Shown: positions 54,199 through 64,000 of the stretch, piece by piece
Numbering within the stretch: the first letter of the stretch is position 1
Layout: each line of letters starts with the position of its first letter
Source of the DNA: Rotaria sordida
Lineage: Eukaryota > Rotifera > Eurotatoria > Philodinida > Philodinidae
Direction: 5' to 3'
Assembly: GCA_905250125.1 (NCBI GenBank)
Contig: CAJNOL010000061.1
Coordinates: 62,001-126,000 of the forward strand
Length of the DNA: 64,000 nt
Notes under the pieces: generated by a model
What the model was told of the DNA's origin: nothing
What the model saw: only the letters and a program-made list of their open reading frames with translations
The model's database searches: none
Translations under genes and position numbers: made by a program

Positions 54199-57057
54199 TT
54201 GTTAGTTGTAAACATTGTAGAATAATGACTATTGATATAAATCGACCCTGGTATGTTTAGCATGTATTAGCTGGAGGAAGAATCAATCCACTGAGGAATT
54301 ATTTGGTTTTAAGAAGTTTATGTGACTACTCCTGTGGTACAATTATAGTTTTTAGAATCAATCTACTGGAAGAAACTAATTCAACGATAAATTAATTTAT
54401 ATGAGGATATGTTTAGATTAGTCGTATAAAAGATATCATACTTTCACAGTATACGATAGAGAAGAAAAATATTCCGGAGTTTTAAAAAGACTCGAAAAAT
54501 CCAAAAAAACTAAGCTTTGGTATTCTCTTCCTATTCACAATGTCTCATTACTATCTGGTGATCTTGATAAAATGTTTATGCTAGTATCTCATCAATATCT
54601 CTTTCAGTTTTCATTGTTTCCGGCTCGACTTACTTTTGAAGAATTCCCATTCAATTCTCTTAAGGAAAATATAAGAATAGTTTATGTCGAATTGCAATTC
54701 TGAATAATTAAACAAAAATAATATTTAGAAGCTTCACCATAGCTAACTTTCTTTCAGAAGAACAAGTTTCTTTGCTTTCTTTGATTGTGCGTAGTATGAG
54801 GCACTAAACATGTATAAAAGGTATTTTGAATTGGAATGGTCTATTGGTTCAGTCTTAACCAATTTGTTTCGTATCACGAAATTTAAGTCAAAAAAATTTT
54901 CATACACCAATCAACAATGAATCCTTTATGCTAATTTTCGCTTTTTTCAATATGTTGTAATTTTAAAATACTTTTATTCTAGTCTTCCCGCTTGCTATCT
55001 AACATCAACTGTTTTAAAATATTCTTGAAGAAAATTAAAGAAAAAATTCTTTAAAAAAATTGTTCCGATCTTTCTGAGCTAATAGTGAGGGCAATATTGA
55101 CGAATTGCTGATACCGCCTTTTAATCTGGACTACCTAATACGTATATATATGGGCTAACCAAACTGTAAGGAGTCGGCAAAGAAAATATAGCGCACTCAG
55201 ATTTTCCATTGTTCATAGTAACTCAATCCTCAAAAGAATTCTACTGAAAAATGTTTTAGTGCTAAAACCCTAGCTTCACCACTGAATACATCAATATTCT
55301 CAAGAAACAAAACTCAAGCTTGTTTTGAACCAATTCAACACTTAGTTCATGTGTGGAGTCATACATTTTAGAAATCAAGCTTACAACTTTGATTCCAACG
55401 CTTCTGACAATCGAGAATCATCAATACCAGAATAATTCTCAATGACAACATAAAATAGACAAAATTTTGGTACCATGGAGCAGCTGTAAGTTTTTCAATG
55501 CTTCGTTCACCAACATTACGACTAGCACGCTAACACCTTTTCACTCATTGCTGACTTTCCACGTCTAATTTCGGTCATCAACTGGTGCTTTTTCTACCCC
55601 CCCCCCCCTCCCTCCCACGAATTATCGGATTCTTCAGAAAAAAAAAGAATGATACTTATGTGGCTTTTGCAAAAAACTACGAAGCTGAGTAGATATGAAC
55701 CAAATCCAAATTTTCCGGGGTTCAAGATTACGAGAAATTGCGTGAAAAACGAGAATTTATTGAGGCAACATTCTAAAAATTCTATCATTTGAAGGAGTCA
55801 TGATAACGCTGCCATATTGTCTTACTCGATCCTTTTCCCTTCACTACCATCAATCACCACTTTTTACAGACTGCTGCCCTTCTCCTTAGTGGTGGCGTCA
55901 TATGTACCATGTTTCCTTAGCTTATTAACGAGAAATAGTATAATCCATTTCAACATGGAAGCGGGATGGGTATGTTTTAAATAACTTATGATAGAAACAA
56001 GATAAAGACTTGTGATTTTCATTATTACAAAGAGAAAGCCAAGAACTACAAATGTGAGCTGAAGTTCCATTGTTTAGCAGTGAACCAATCGGATTCATTG
56101 TTGGTGAATATTTTAAAAGTGATATTCTGGAACCATTTGTCAGTTGACCTGGATGTTAATATAACTGTTAGATAGGGAAAAGTTGTTCTTTTTCGATCTA
56201 CACAAGGTCGACATTCCCAACTTATTCCATTCAAAAGTTATTGAGCTTTTGCTGAGAATCACGATTGTACTCAACCGACCTGAAATCACATGAAAAAGCA
56301 TCTCGGATGTGTAATTTACTAAAGTGAGTCAAAAAATGATATGTGTTTAGGTACCAACTGATATGACGCTGTTATCTCAATTTTCCATAGATTGAAAGGC
56401 TAGGATCTGTGAATGATAGCTAATTCATTTGTCTGTGTGTATCTGAAGCATAGTTTTAAAGCCATAGACTAGCTGGTGCATTTTTGGAGCACGTAATCGT
56501 TTTGGACTTTTGAACGACAGAATGATGGACTTGGATTTTAGTGTATATGGGGATATGGATGTGAGTTTCTCTCTAACCCACAACCCACTTACACTTACTC
56601 ACACCTATACCAACACCGATGCCTATAAACTCAGCTCGGTCTCAGACCCACACTTACACCGAGACTCGTACCCATGGCGCCAATGCAAGCAACATTGCTA
56701 TTTTGATATGCTTTGATTTACTCGTTAGATATATTTGATGTATGAATAGCCATTAAAGTTGCAATACAATATTCATTTATGACGGAAAAATGATGATAGA
56801 TAATATTTTTAATCGAAAAACTAACAGGTACGGTAATCAATAAATAAGTCAACAGTCGCCAAGCGATTCGATACATATTGTAGAATTTCGCTGAATCCAT
56901 ATCATTTTTTATTTACGACCAAGGAAACGGTTGACCAAAGCAAAGTCTTATTTATGTCCACCAAGCAACTTTCAATATGATTTTTATGTCAATTCGGAAA
57001 ATTTATCGAATAAACTGTCATGGAATTTCGTCCATGAAGCAGGAGGGAAAGCTGACT
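54199..57057. other. Intergenic DNA with a poly-C tract and a C/A-rich repeat patch
   Basis: Contains a run of about 13 C at 55598-55610 followed by CTCCCTCCC, and a patch of degenerate ACACTTAC/CCCACA-type words at about 56570-56665. The minus-strand open frames at 55864-56234 and 56718-56900 have no recognisable family. No gene is supported. Confidence 0.4.
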
Positions 57058-57512
57058 CTGCGGTGACAGAATCATTTGGAAGCAAACAGAATCGATATAG
57101 TCACTTGGAATCAATAGAGTCACTTGGAATCGGTTGGAGTCAATCGGAGTCACGGAAGAATCTGGACGATTTCGTATCACCGCAACTGATTCCGAGTGAC
57201 TCCTACTGACTCCGTTGACTCTAAATAACTCCACTGACTCCAAATGACTCTGAATGATTCCGCTGACTTCAAGTGACTTCACTGACTCTGAATAACTCCA
57301 ACTGACTCCAATGATTCCAACTCTCCGGAATCAGCTCTTTTCATGCTGATTCGAATCAGATTATCGTGCTGAACATGAATCTGATAGTGGATTCTTATTT
57401 AGTCAGACAGAGTCCAAATTAGATAATGACAACACAATTTATTGTGAAGTACTGGAATCACATAGAGTCAATAGAATCAATCAGAGTCAGTCAGAATCAA
57501 CGGAGTCAGCCT
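57058..57512. repeat. GAGTC/GACTC minisatellite arrays in alternating orientation
   Basis: A degenerate 9-15 bp unit (TTGGAGTCAATCGGAGTCA type) runs forward at about 57060-57165, in reverse complement at about 57185-57330 (TGACTCCACTGACTCC type), and forward again at about 57445-57510. Because of the alternating orientation, each pair can fold into a long hairpin. No coding assignment is made for the open frames it creates. Confidence 0.7.
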
Positions 57513-58603
57513 TTTCCTTCTTATCATGGAGTCTTGTTCTTTGCTTGTTTGCTCGTCATTTTCCTTCATATTCTTGTGTTTTCTTTGATTCCATGTGTCC
57601 TGCTATGTATACATGTGAGTGAGTAGTATGTGCATGAGGCATATTCTGCACTCTATTCTTCTAAAGTCAGCTGCTTTCATAGTTTCTACAGCAAAAAAAC
57701 GTTTGTGTTAAGGGAATAGTTTTCTTTCGTTCAAGTTGGAAAAAAAGAAGTGAATTGCTGCAGGTTCGATTCGCAAACATCTCTTCCTTCTTTAACCCAT
57801 TCAAATGATCGGATAAAGTGAAATTGTTTTTGTGTTCAAGTACATTGTTGCTAAAGGATTATTCGATATGATATTGTTACCTCGTAAAACAGTAAAACTC
57901 TATGGTTGCTTTCCTATTTCACAATTGTCAATAAGTGTTGAAGTATATAAAGCAAAAAAATAGTTCTTCCCTTCTCCTACAGACTGACAGACATACTGAT
58001 ATGCTACTACGTAATAATTTCAACCTTTTTGAATTTTTGCACCTTGGTATTTCAGCTTTTGTCAAGGTTCACGCTCACGAAAAGCAACAAACACAGTTAA
58101 GATGTATTTTCTTCTCTCTCTATTTATACTTTGAGAAAACAAACATTTATATACGTAAATGAAAAACAAGAACAAAATAGAAAAGAATACAAAGGTTAAT
58201 CAAGATCAAAGAAAAATAATAGAAACGAAATAACAGAAACGAAAATATCAAAGAAAAGAGAATAAAGAGGATCAAGGTATATATTACAAGAACGTACTGT
58301 AATAGCTTTTAAATAGATTTTTGAGTTATGAATGAACTTGATAGTTAGAGGGAACAGACTATATGAGAGTCAGATCATAAAGAGAGAAGTAGTGTGTGTT
58401 TGTGTGTGTGCTATACAGTTTTGAGCGCAAATACTTGTGTAACTGATAAGTCAATATATATATTGCTGCGGCAAGAATGATGGCAAGAGCATATCACTGT
58501 CTACTGAGAAGACAAAATCTATATTACAAGTATTCTGGCAATGCCTGCAACAATGAAATATGAGAAAATGATATTTTAATTTTTTTTTGTAGTTTTCTAT
58601 CTT
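57513..58603. other. Intergenic DNA downstream of the GPCR gene
   Basis: AT-rich, with a short (GT)n tract near 58393-58410. No gene or element supported. Confidence 0.45.
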
Positions 58604-58952
58604 CCATGTAAAAGAAGCGGCTAAAAATAAGATTAAAATTGATTATTTCTGGATTAAAAATCGACTAAAATGGCATTATTTTCATCTAATTTTAATCGGA
58701 TTTTTAGCCTTAACGACAGATCTCATTTGGTTTTAATCGTTTTTAATCAATTTCAATCGGCTAACAAACTTTAGTCAATTTAAATCGATTTCTAATATTC
58801 ATTTATAATTGATTTAGTTTTAATAATCGATTAAAATAGATTAAAAAAATTAAAGTCAAATGAAATTTGTCCTTAGGGCTGAAAAATCTGATTAAAATCA
58901 GATAAAAATAGAGCGAATTTAATCTTATTTCTGAACGTTTTTTTTTACATGG
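58604..58952. repeat. Palindromic element overlapping the 3' end of the GPCR gene
   Basis: It begins CCATGTAAAA (58604-58613) and ends with the exact complement TTTTACATGG (58943-58952). Inside, AAATAAGATTAAA at about 58625 and its complement at about 58920 continue the terminal repeat. GGATTTTTAGCCTTAACGAC near 58708 is mirrored by TCCTTAGGGCTGAAAAATC near 58870. The centre repeats variants of TTTAATCGATTA. No clear target-site duplication was seen. Confidence 0.75.
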
Positions 58953-60037
58953 GCGTATTTCGTAAATGTCGGAACAAGTGCAATATGATTCTCTACTGTC
59001 ACATGTTGAACTGTTTGAGCTACTCCAACACGATTTTGTAATGTAATAGGTTTTGAGATGCAGATCTTGCTAAGACAGTATTGTCGCAATTCCTTGAAGG
59101 TAATTATAACGATTGTTGAACTAAATGTATAGTTCAAATAGACGATAAATGTCGTTATTGCATCAATATAAACTGAATAGGTAAGATTCAAAATTGTTTG
59201 GAAAAAATCGTAAAAGACCCAAGGTGACCATGTAACAAGAAACCAGATAAGAAATAAATGAATGGAAAAGAGGAGGCGTCGATGATTTCGACTAATAGGC
59301 AATCTTCTTTGTTGACGAACATGACCACAACGAAAACATTTTCGATAAAACTGGATACCAATGAGAGCCAAAGAAGATGTTAAAATGAGAAAATAGGGTA
59401 TAAATGTGATAAGCAAATCGAAAGTTTCATAAATATCACGTGCATACCACAGATCACAGGTTTGTGTTTTCGAAGGATCATCAAGATCAATTGCTGCAGC
59501 TCCATTCTGCATGATAACTGGATAGTAAATGCAAGGAAAGACGATAGCCACAAATAGACTGACATAGTGAAGATAGATAGCAAATGAAGCTTTCTGTTGA
59601 CGACCTCGATGAAAAATGAACGGTTTCATCACAAGGAAAAAGCGTTCAATCGAGATATGTACAAGGAGAAAATCATTGATTTCTGTTGGAATATAGTCAA
59701 GATAGACGGTAAGTTGGCACAATGGAGTGCCAGGTTGAGGTAAACAACCATGATGGTAATAGAAATAGAGTCGTATTGGGCCTTGTAGAAAAGCGAGTAA
59801 TGCTTGAAACAGACAGCTTAGTAATAGTGCGTGATTTTTCACATTGAATATTTTTTTTGCCCGTGAGACGAAAGCCAAGACGAAAGCGATGTTAAAAAGA
59901 ATGCCAAGAGGAACAGTAACGCAGCTTATACCAAATAGGACTCGATACATGGGAACAACGTCAAAGCCAAGTTCGTCTTTTACATCACAAACTATGGTTA
60001 CCGAGCTCGTTTGGTTACTTTGATTATTCATATACAT
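58925..60037 (-). CDS. Class A (rhodopsin-like) G-protein-coupled receptor, single exon
   Basis: 370 residues in one open frame with seven hydrophobic segments, at about 30-55, 67-87, 105-128, 150-172, 205-228, 255-280 and 290-312. An N-terminal tail has potential N-glycosylation sites (NQSNQTSS). The Cys pair expected between the top of TM3 and the second extracellular loop is available. The DRY motif at the end of TM3 is replaced by IER (VHISIERFFLV), and no canonical NPxxY is seen in TM7. This matches divergent peptide- or chemoreceptor-like families that expand in rotifers and other invertebrates; the ligand cannot be told. The last eight codons and the stop lie within a transposon-like terminal repeat. 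The start is one base after TTTACTACAG. Confidence 0.85.
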   Translation of the reverse strand: MYMNNQSNQTSSVTIVCDVKDELGFDVVPMYRVLFGISCVTVPLGILFNIAFVLAFVSRAKKIFNVKNHALLLSCLFQALLAFLQGPIRLYFYYHHGCLPQPGTPLCQLTVYLDYIPTEINDFLLVHISIERFFLVMKPFIFHRGRQQKASFAIYLHYVSLFVAIVFPCIYYPVIMQNGAAAIDLDDPSKTQTCDLWYARDIYETFDLLITFIPYFLILTSSLALIGIQFYRKCFRCGHVRQQRRLPISRNHRRLLFSIHLFLIWFLVTWSPWVFYDFFQTILNLTYSVYIDAITTFIVYLNYTFSSTIVIITFKELRQYCLSKICISKPITLQNRVGVAQTVQHVTVENHIALVPTFTKYAHVKKNVQK

Positions 60038-60663
60038 ACTGTAGTAAAGAAGATGTCTTTCTCTAAGAAAAGAATATGAAGTTTGATAAATTCACTTAGT
60101 GGAAATATATTAAATGTTTCTTTTTTCTTGTCATTCAAAGATAAACTCTTCTCAACAGATTTTTCTCTCAAAATAGAAAACGGTAGAGAACAGAGAATGA
60201 GCGCTTGCCGGGAAGTTATTTAGTATGAAGAAAAGATTCTCGTCGTGATATCTCCGCATGAGCAATAGTATATCATTGTTGCATTGGAAATCATCCAGTT
60301 TCCCTTATCACCATAAATTTTTTGCGACAAATGTTGTCAAGTTCCGTGTCTTCTCATTTGTGAACAAAAAATCGAATTTAAAAAACTATTACATTTAATA
60401 TCGTTCTTTTTATTTAAATTATTTAAATAGAAAACGATCTTAAGTCTCAGATTTTCATTGTTTAAATTCTTAAAAATTTACTAAGATCAATTGTGAGAAA
60501 ACTTATTTTGTAATGTAAACTATTCTTAAAAATTAATCGAAAATTTAAAATTTTCTTTTTTAAATTCTTGAAAATTTACTTGACAATTTTAAGAAAACGT
60601 ATAAATCCAATTTTATTTTTAAATAAGTGCAATTTACAGAGTTCGCTAAATATTTGGTTTCAC
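60038..60663. other. Region between the GPCR gene and the Penelope-like element
   Basis: AT-rich. It contains a diverged direct repeat: about 60452-60510 resembles 60545-60602 (shared TTTAAATTCTTAAAAATTTAC-like blocks). No gene seen. Confidence 0.45.
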
Positions 60664-61205
60664 TATATAATTGGATGAAAGCGCAGTTTGAAATAAATAT
60701 GTAATGAAGGAGTATAGAACTGCGATAAAAAACATTTTATTTTTGATTTCAAGCTTTCAACAATTTATAATTGTCATCATCAGGAAATCATTAGAAAAGA
60801 ACAAAGTTAAGTTATATATATATATGTATACAAAACAAGGCGTAGGACAGAACAGAACATAGAAAAAAAAATATTACAATATCAATTTATACATTAAAGC
60901 TAACACAATTATAACTTCTTTATATTTTAAAGTAATTCGAATTAATTTAGAATATAGTGAAGTTATAATTGTGTTAGCTTTAATGTATAAATTGATTTTG
61001 TAATATTTTTTTCCTATGTTCTGTCCTATCCTGTTCTATGCCTTTTTTTGTATACATATATATATAACTTTGTTCTTTTGTAATGATTTCCTGATGATGA
61101 CAATTATAAATTGTTGAAAGCTTGAAATCAAAAATAAAATGTTTTTTATCGCAGTTCTATACTCCTTCATTACATATTTATTTCAAACTGCGCTTTCACC
61201 CAATT
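60664..61205. repeat. Long inverted terminal repeat of the Penelope-like element
   Basis: The arm 60664-60934 is mirrored at 60951-61205 with very few differences, around a centre of about 16 bp. Examples are GAAAGCGCAGTTTGAAATAA at about 60678 against TTATTTCAAACTGCGCTTTC, and TTATACATTAAAGCTAACAC against its complement at about 60978. Inverted pseudo-LTRs are known in Penelope elements. High arm identity suggests a younger age than the other palindromes here. Confidence 0.85.
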
Positions 61206-61495
61206 ATATACAAAATACTCGCCACAGTTATAGTGATGTTTTATTTGCAACTATTAGAAAAACAGAGAAGCTATCTATAACAATACAAAAAGGAAAATGT
61301 GATCTAGAATTTCTACATTTATGCATAATTTATCGACTCACACCTTACTCTGTAAAAAAATGAAATTATGGGAAAAGAAAATAGCAGCAAATACACAATA
61401 CAAAAATTTTCAAATTTCCTGTTTTAAAGAAGAATACACAAACTGCCATAAGGAAATTACCAAATATCAAAAAGACTAATCACCTAAAAAATAAT

Positions 61496-63616
61496 ATGCA
61501 ACACACAGATTTCCAACAACTACGACAATTTTTTCACCAAAAAATAAAAGCAGACAAAGAAAAAACAATTAAAACTCACGAAAAGAAACTTCTCAAACTA
61601 AACAAAGGCCGCTTCGGACAAGATTACGAAACGCTAAGACACAAAATAGTACACAATCTATCCTCATATAATTTATCACCTGTCGAAGAACGTTTACTCT
61701 GTGGAGGCAGAGACTTTTGCATAGAAAATAAAATAACGAACTTCATTGATTTCAAAGCAAATATTGAACTAAATATTGTCAAACTAGAACAATTTTGCCA
61801 TCCATCCACACTCAATCATATATGTCGAAAAATACATCTCTATTCCGAAACACTAATTTCAATCGTAAAAAAGAAAACTATTAGAAACGTAAGCGATGAA
61901 GAATTCACAGCGATAAAAACTTTGAATAATAATAAAAAAAAATACTCATTTCCAAAGCAGACAGGCGACGCTATAGGGATCCCTGACAAAAAAGACTATA
62001 ATGAAAAAATGCATGATATATTAAAACTGAATCAATTCAAACCCACATCACATTCTTCACTCACACAAAAGGAAAAAATCATGAACACATCTTTTAAAAC
62101 TAGTAGAAGAAAATGCAATCAAAAAGAACCATACCTATATCTATGTTCTACATCGTGCGCACATGCAGTTCTATACGGCCAACCTAAGATCCACAAAATA
62201 AATTATCCTCTACCGTCTATAATATCACCTGTAGGTACATATAACTATGATCTCTCAAAATATCTTGCAAATATAATAAAAAAACAACCGACCATCGACA
62301 TCATTTTCATATATTAGAGACTCTTTTGAATTTATAAAAATAATAAAAACTATTAGCAATAGTAATAATCAAAGAATGGTAAGTTTCGACATAGGTGACT
62401 TATACACAAACATACCCATACATGAAGCTATAGAAATAACACTTGACACACTCTTCAAAAAAAGAAAAACTAACTTCACTTCCATGTAACCGTACAATAA
62501 TTTAAAAAGCTTTTAGAAATAGCTGTCTGCAGAGTATCTTTTTGTTTTCAAAACACTACTTACATTCAACAAGATGACGTAGCAATGGGTTCACCCCTTG
62601 CTCCCATCTTGGCTGATCTATTTCTTTCAAAACTCGAGCTAAAAATAAACAAATTCTCAACAAACAAACCTATTATATGGAAAAGATACATTGATGACAT
62701 CTTCCGTATTTTTAAGAACTCCCAAAACATTCTCAATTTTCTAACACCCATCAACAAATGGCATTCTAACATAAAATTTACTATTGAACCTGAACAAAAC
62801 AATCAAATAGCATTTCTCAATGTTCTAATCATTAGAGACAAAACAACTAATGAATACATAACAACCTTATATAAGAAACCTACTAAAACTAACCTCTATT
62901 TACTCTATGAGAGCAATCAGTGTCGACAGTACAAAATAGGACTAATCCGAACATTGGTCATAAGAATACTACTAATCTATTTCACTACAACATATAAAGA
63001 ATTAGAACTAAACACACTAAAAACAACATTATGTCAAAATAGGCACCCTACTCATCTAATAAATAGAGGGATACGTGAAGCCGAATGTATAGTTAAAAAG
63101 ATAGAAAATAAAAATGATTCAACACAACAATCACTAACAAAAAAGAAAATATATTTTGTTCTACCATATTACGACAATGAATCAATCATACTCTCACAAA
63201 CAATGAAACGAATACGCAAAAAATGCTACCACTATGTCACATATAAATATTCTTTCGTAAAAGTTTCTCATTAACAAATATATTTCTTCCTATTCAAAAA
63301 GGTGTAGATGAAACAAAAAAATTGAACAAAATTAGTCTACAAACTTTATTGTAACGATTGTTATATAGGTGAAACGAACAGCAAAAAAACAACTAGACTA
63401 AAAGAACACCAAAAAGACATAAAAAAATTATCTGAAAAATCGAACATAGCAAAACACCTACAGCAACACCATCATTCATGTAACTTCAAAGAATCTGAAA
63501 CACTAGCCTTAGAGAGTAATTGGCACCGACGTATTACAAAAGACAGTCTATTCACAGCAGAAACACATGGAAAAGCAATTAATGATGTAAAATTCAAACT
63601 CAATAACTTCCACTAA
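61496..63616 (+). pseudogene. Reverse transcriptase / GIY-YIG polyprotein of the Penelope-like element (frameshifted)
   Basis: 61496-62317 encodes the N-terminal and finger region (273 residues). The next segment, in another frame from about 62290 to 62487, carries RT motif A (FDIGDLYTNIP). The third (about 62503-63274) has the motif MGSPLAPILADLF at 62585-62623 and catalytic YIDDIF at 62687-62704. The C-terminal piece (63326-63616) holds the GIY-YIG signature as VYKLYCNDCYIGET, an Arg six residues further on and HLQQHHHSC. Stops and shifts between pieces indicate inactivation. The codons flanking the breaks remain RT-like, so decay is recent or moderate. Confidence 0.85.
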
Positions 63617-63892
63617 ACTAAATTTAAATAAAAATAATAAATAATAACCAATAAATAACACTAAAAATAATTAATAACAATAATAATCATAAACAATAAG
63701 AAGAATAACACTTAATAATAATAACAGTAATTACAAATAATAATAATTAATAATACCAAATAACAATAACTGTAAATAGTAACAATACTTGCAAATAATA
63801 ATAATGATAATAATATTAAAAAACTAATAACAATAATTGTAAATATGAACAATAATAAAAACTAATAACAAAAATAATAAAGATATATATAT
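63617..63892. repeat. AAT/AAC-rich low-complexity tail
   Basis: Simple-sequence DNA of AATAAT, AATAAC and TAATAATAAC words following the Penelope-like element, possibly grown from its 3' tail. It ends with a TATATATATA run. Confidence 0.6.
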
Positions 63893-64000
63893 ACAGGGTG
63901 TCCCAAAAGTCACTTTACCGAGAAACAATTCATTATCTCCACTAAAGGTGCTAGCAATCTAGTTGATTTTTTAACCGATAATAGAAGCATGTTCCTACTC
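63893..64000 (+). mobile_element. Possible terminal repeat of a Tc1/mariner-like DNA transposon, cut by the window edge
   Basis: A (TA)n run is followed by CAGGGTGTCCCAAAAGTCAC. Termini of this form next to a TA dinucleotide are common in Tc1/mariner-type elements. The remainder and any transposase would lie to the right of the window. Only one end is visible. Confidence 0.35.

Larger units (their letters stand above)
60664..63616 (+). mobile_element. Penelope-like retroelement with GIY-YIG endonuclease, disrupted copy
   Basis: Order of parts: a long inverted repeat (60664-61205), a leader with remnants of the N-terminal coding region (about 61290-61490), reverse transcriptase segments in at least three open pieces, and a GIY-YIG nuclease domain ending at 63616. 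Penelope-like elements are the one retroelement group that joins this type of RT to a GIY-YIG nuclease. Frame breaks near 62290 and 62487 and before 63326 make it non-autonomous. A low-complexity AAT-rich tail follows (63617-63890). Confidence 0.88.

Noticed and set aside
55864..56234. Two overlapping minus-strand frames that might form a small membrane protein
   Set aside because: They lie in different frames with no plausible intron between them and no family resemblance I can name.
57757..57790. GGTTCGATTC, a tRNA B-box-like word
   Set aside because: The flanking bases do not pair as a T stem and no A box lies at the right distance.

Overview
The window is nuclear DNA of an animal. It is very AT-rich, its genes are split by many short introns (often 50-75 nt) with T-rich 3' splice sites, and the gene set is metazoan (ataxin-3, TPGS2, PET100, ITFG1/LINKIN, DCAF17, a class A GPCR). 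A Penelope-like retroelement with a GIY-YIG nuclease, a divergent single-exon GPCR and a splice-acceptor-like AG just upstream of nearly every start codon fit a rotifer, most likely a bdelloid. That assignment is an inference (about 0.6); another AT-rich spiralian is possible.

Layout. 1-871: 5' end of an ENTPD-type ecto-apyrase on the minus strand, running off the left edge. 872-9800: gene-poor DNA with two long palindromic elements. 9801-12378: a class II ARF GTPase and a ribokinase on the plus strand. 12641-13354: a decayed copy of the promoter and first exon of the next gene. 13355-17757: repeats, including a palindrome built from 15-bp tandem units. 19138-24776: OSBPL9-type lipid-transfer protein (22 exons). 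27704-29048: calmodulin-like protein (8 exons).

30348-51587 is a compact run of seven minus-strand genes. In transcription order they are ITFG1, an unrecognised gene, a TPD52-family gene, PET100, TPGS2, ataxin-3 and DCAF17. Coding-to-coding gaps are mostly 90-212 nt. Each start codon lies 0-35 nt after a T-rich ...AG, as expected for trans-spliced or operon-like transcription. Two of these genes belong to the ubiquitin system (ataxin-3 deubiquitinase, DCAF17 CRL4 receptor), but no shared pathway joins all seven.

51593-58600 is repeat-rich intergenic DNA with a tRNA-like sequence and a GACTC/GAGTC minisatellite in alternating orientation. 58925-60037 is a single-exon GPCR whose last codons and stop lie inside the terminal repeat of a palindromic element. 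60664-63616 is a frame-disrupted Penelope-like element headed by a long inverted repeat. The last 110 bp may begin a DNA transposon.

The most striking non-coding theme is the number of long imperfect palindromes (about ten, apparently unrelated in sequence), several inside introns. The most striking coding feature is the ataxin-3 homologue, whose C-terminal half has been duplicated around a Ser/Thr/Pro/Asn repeat array. Exon coordinates were placed by hand from splice signals, reading frame and family resemblance; the summed exon lengths keep an open frame for every gene listed.
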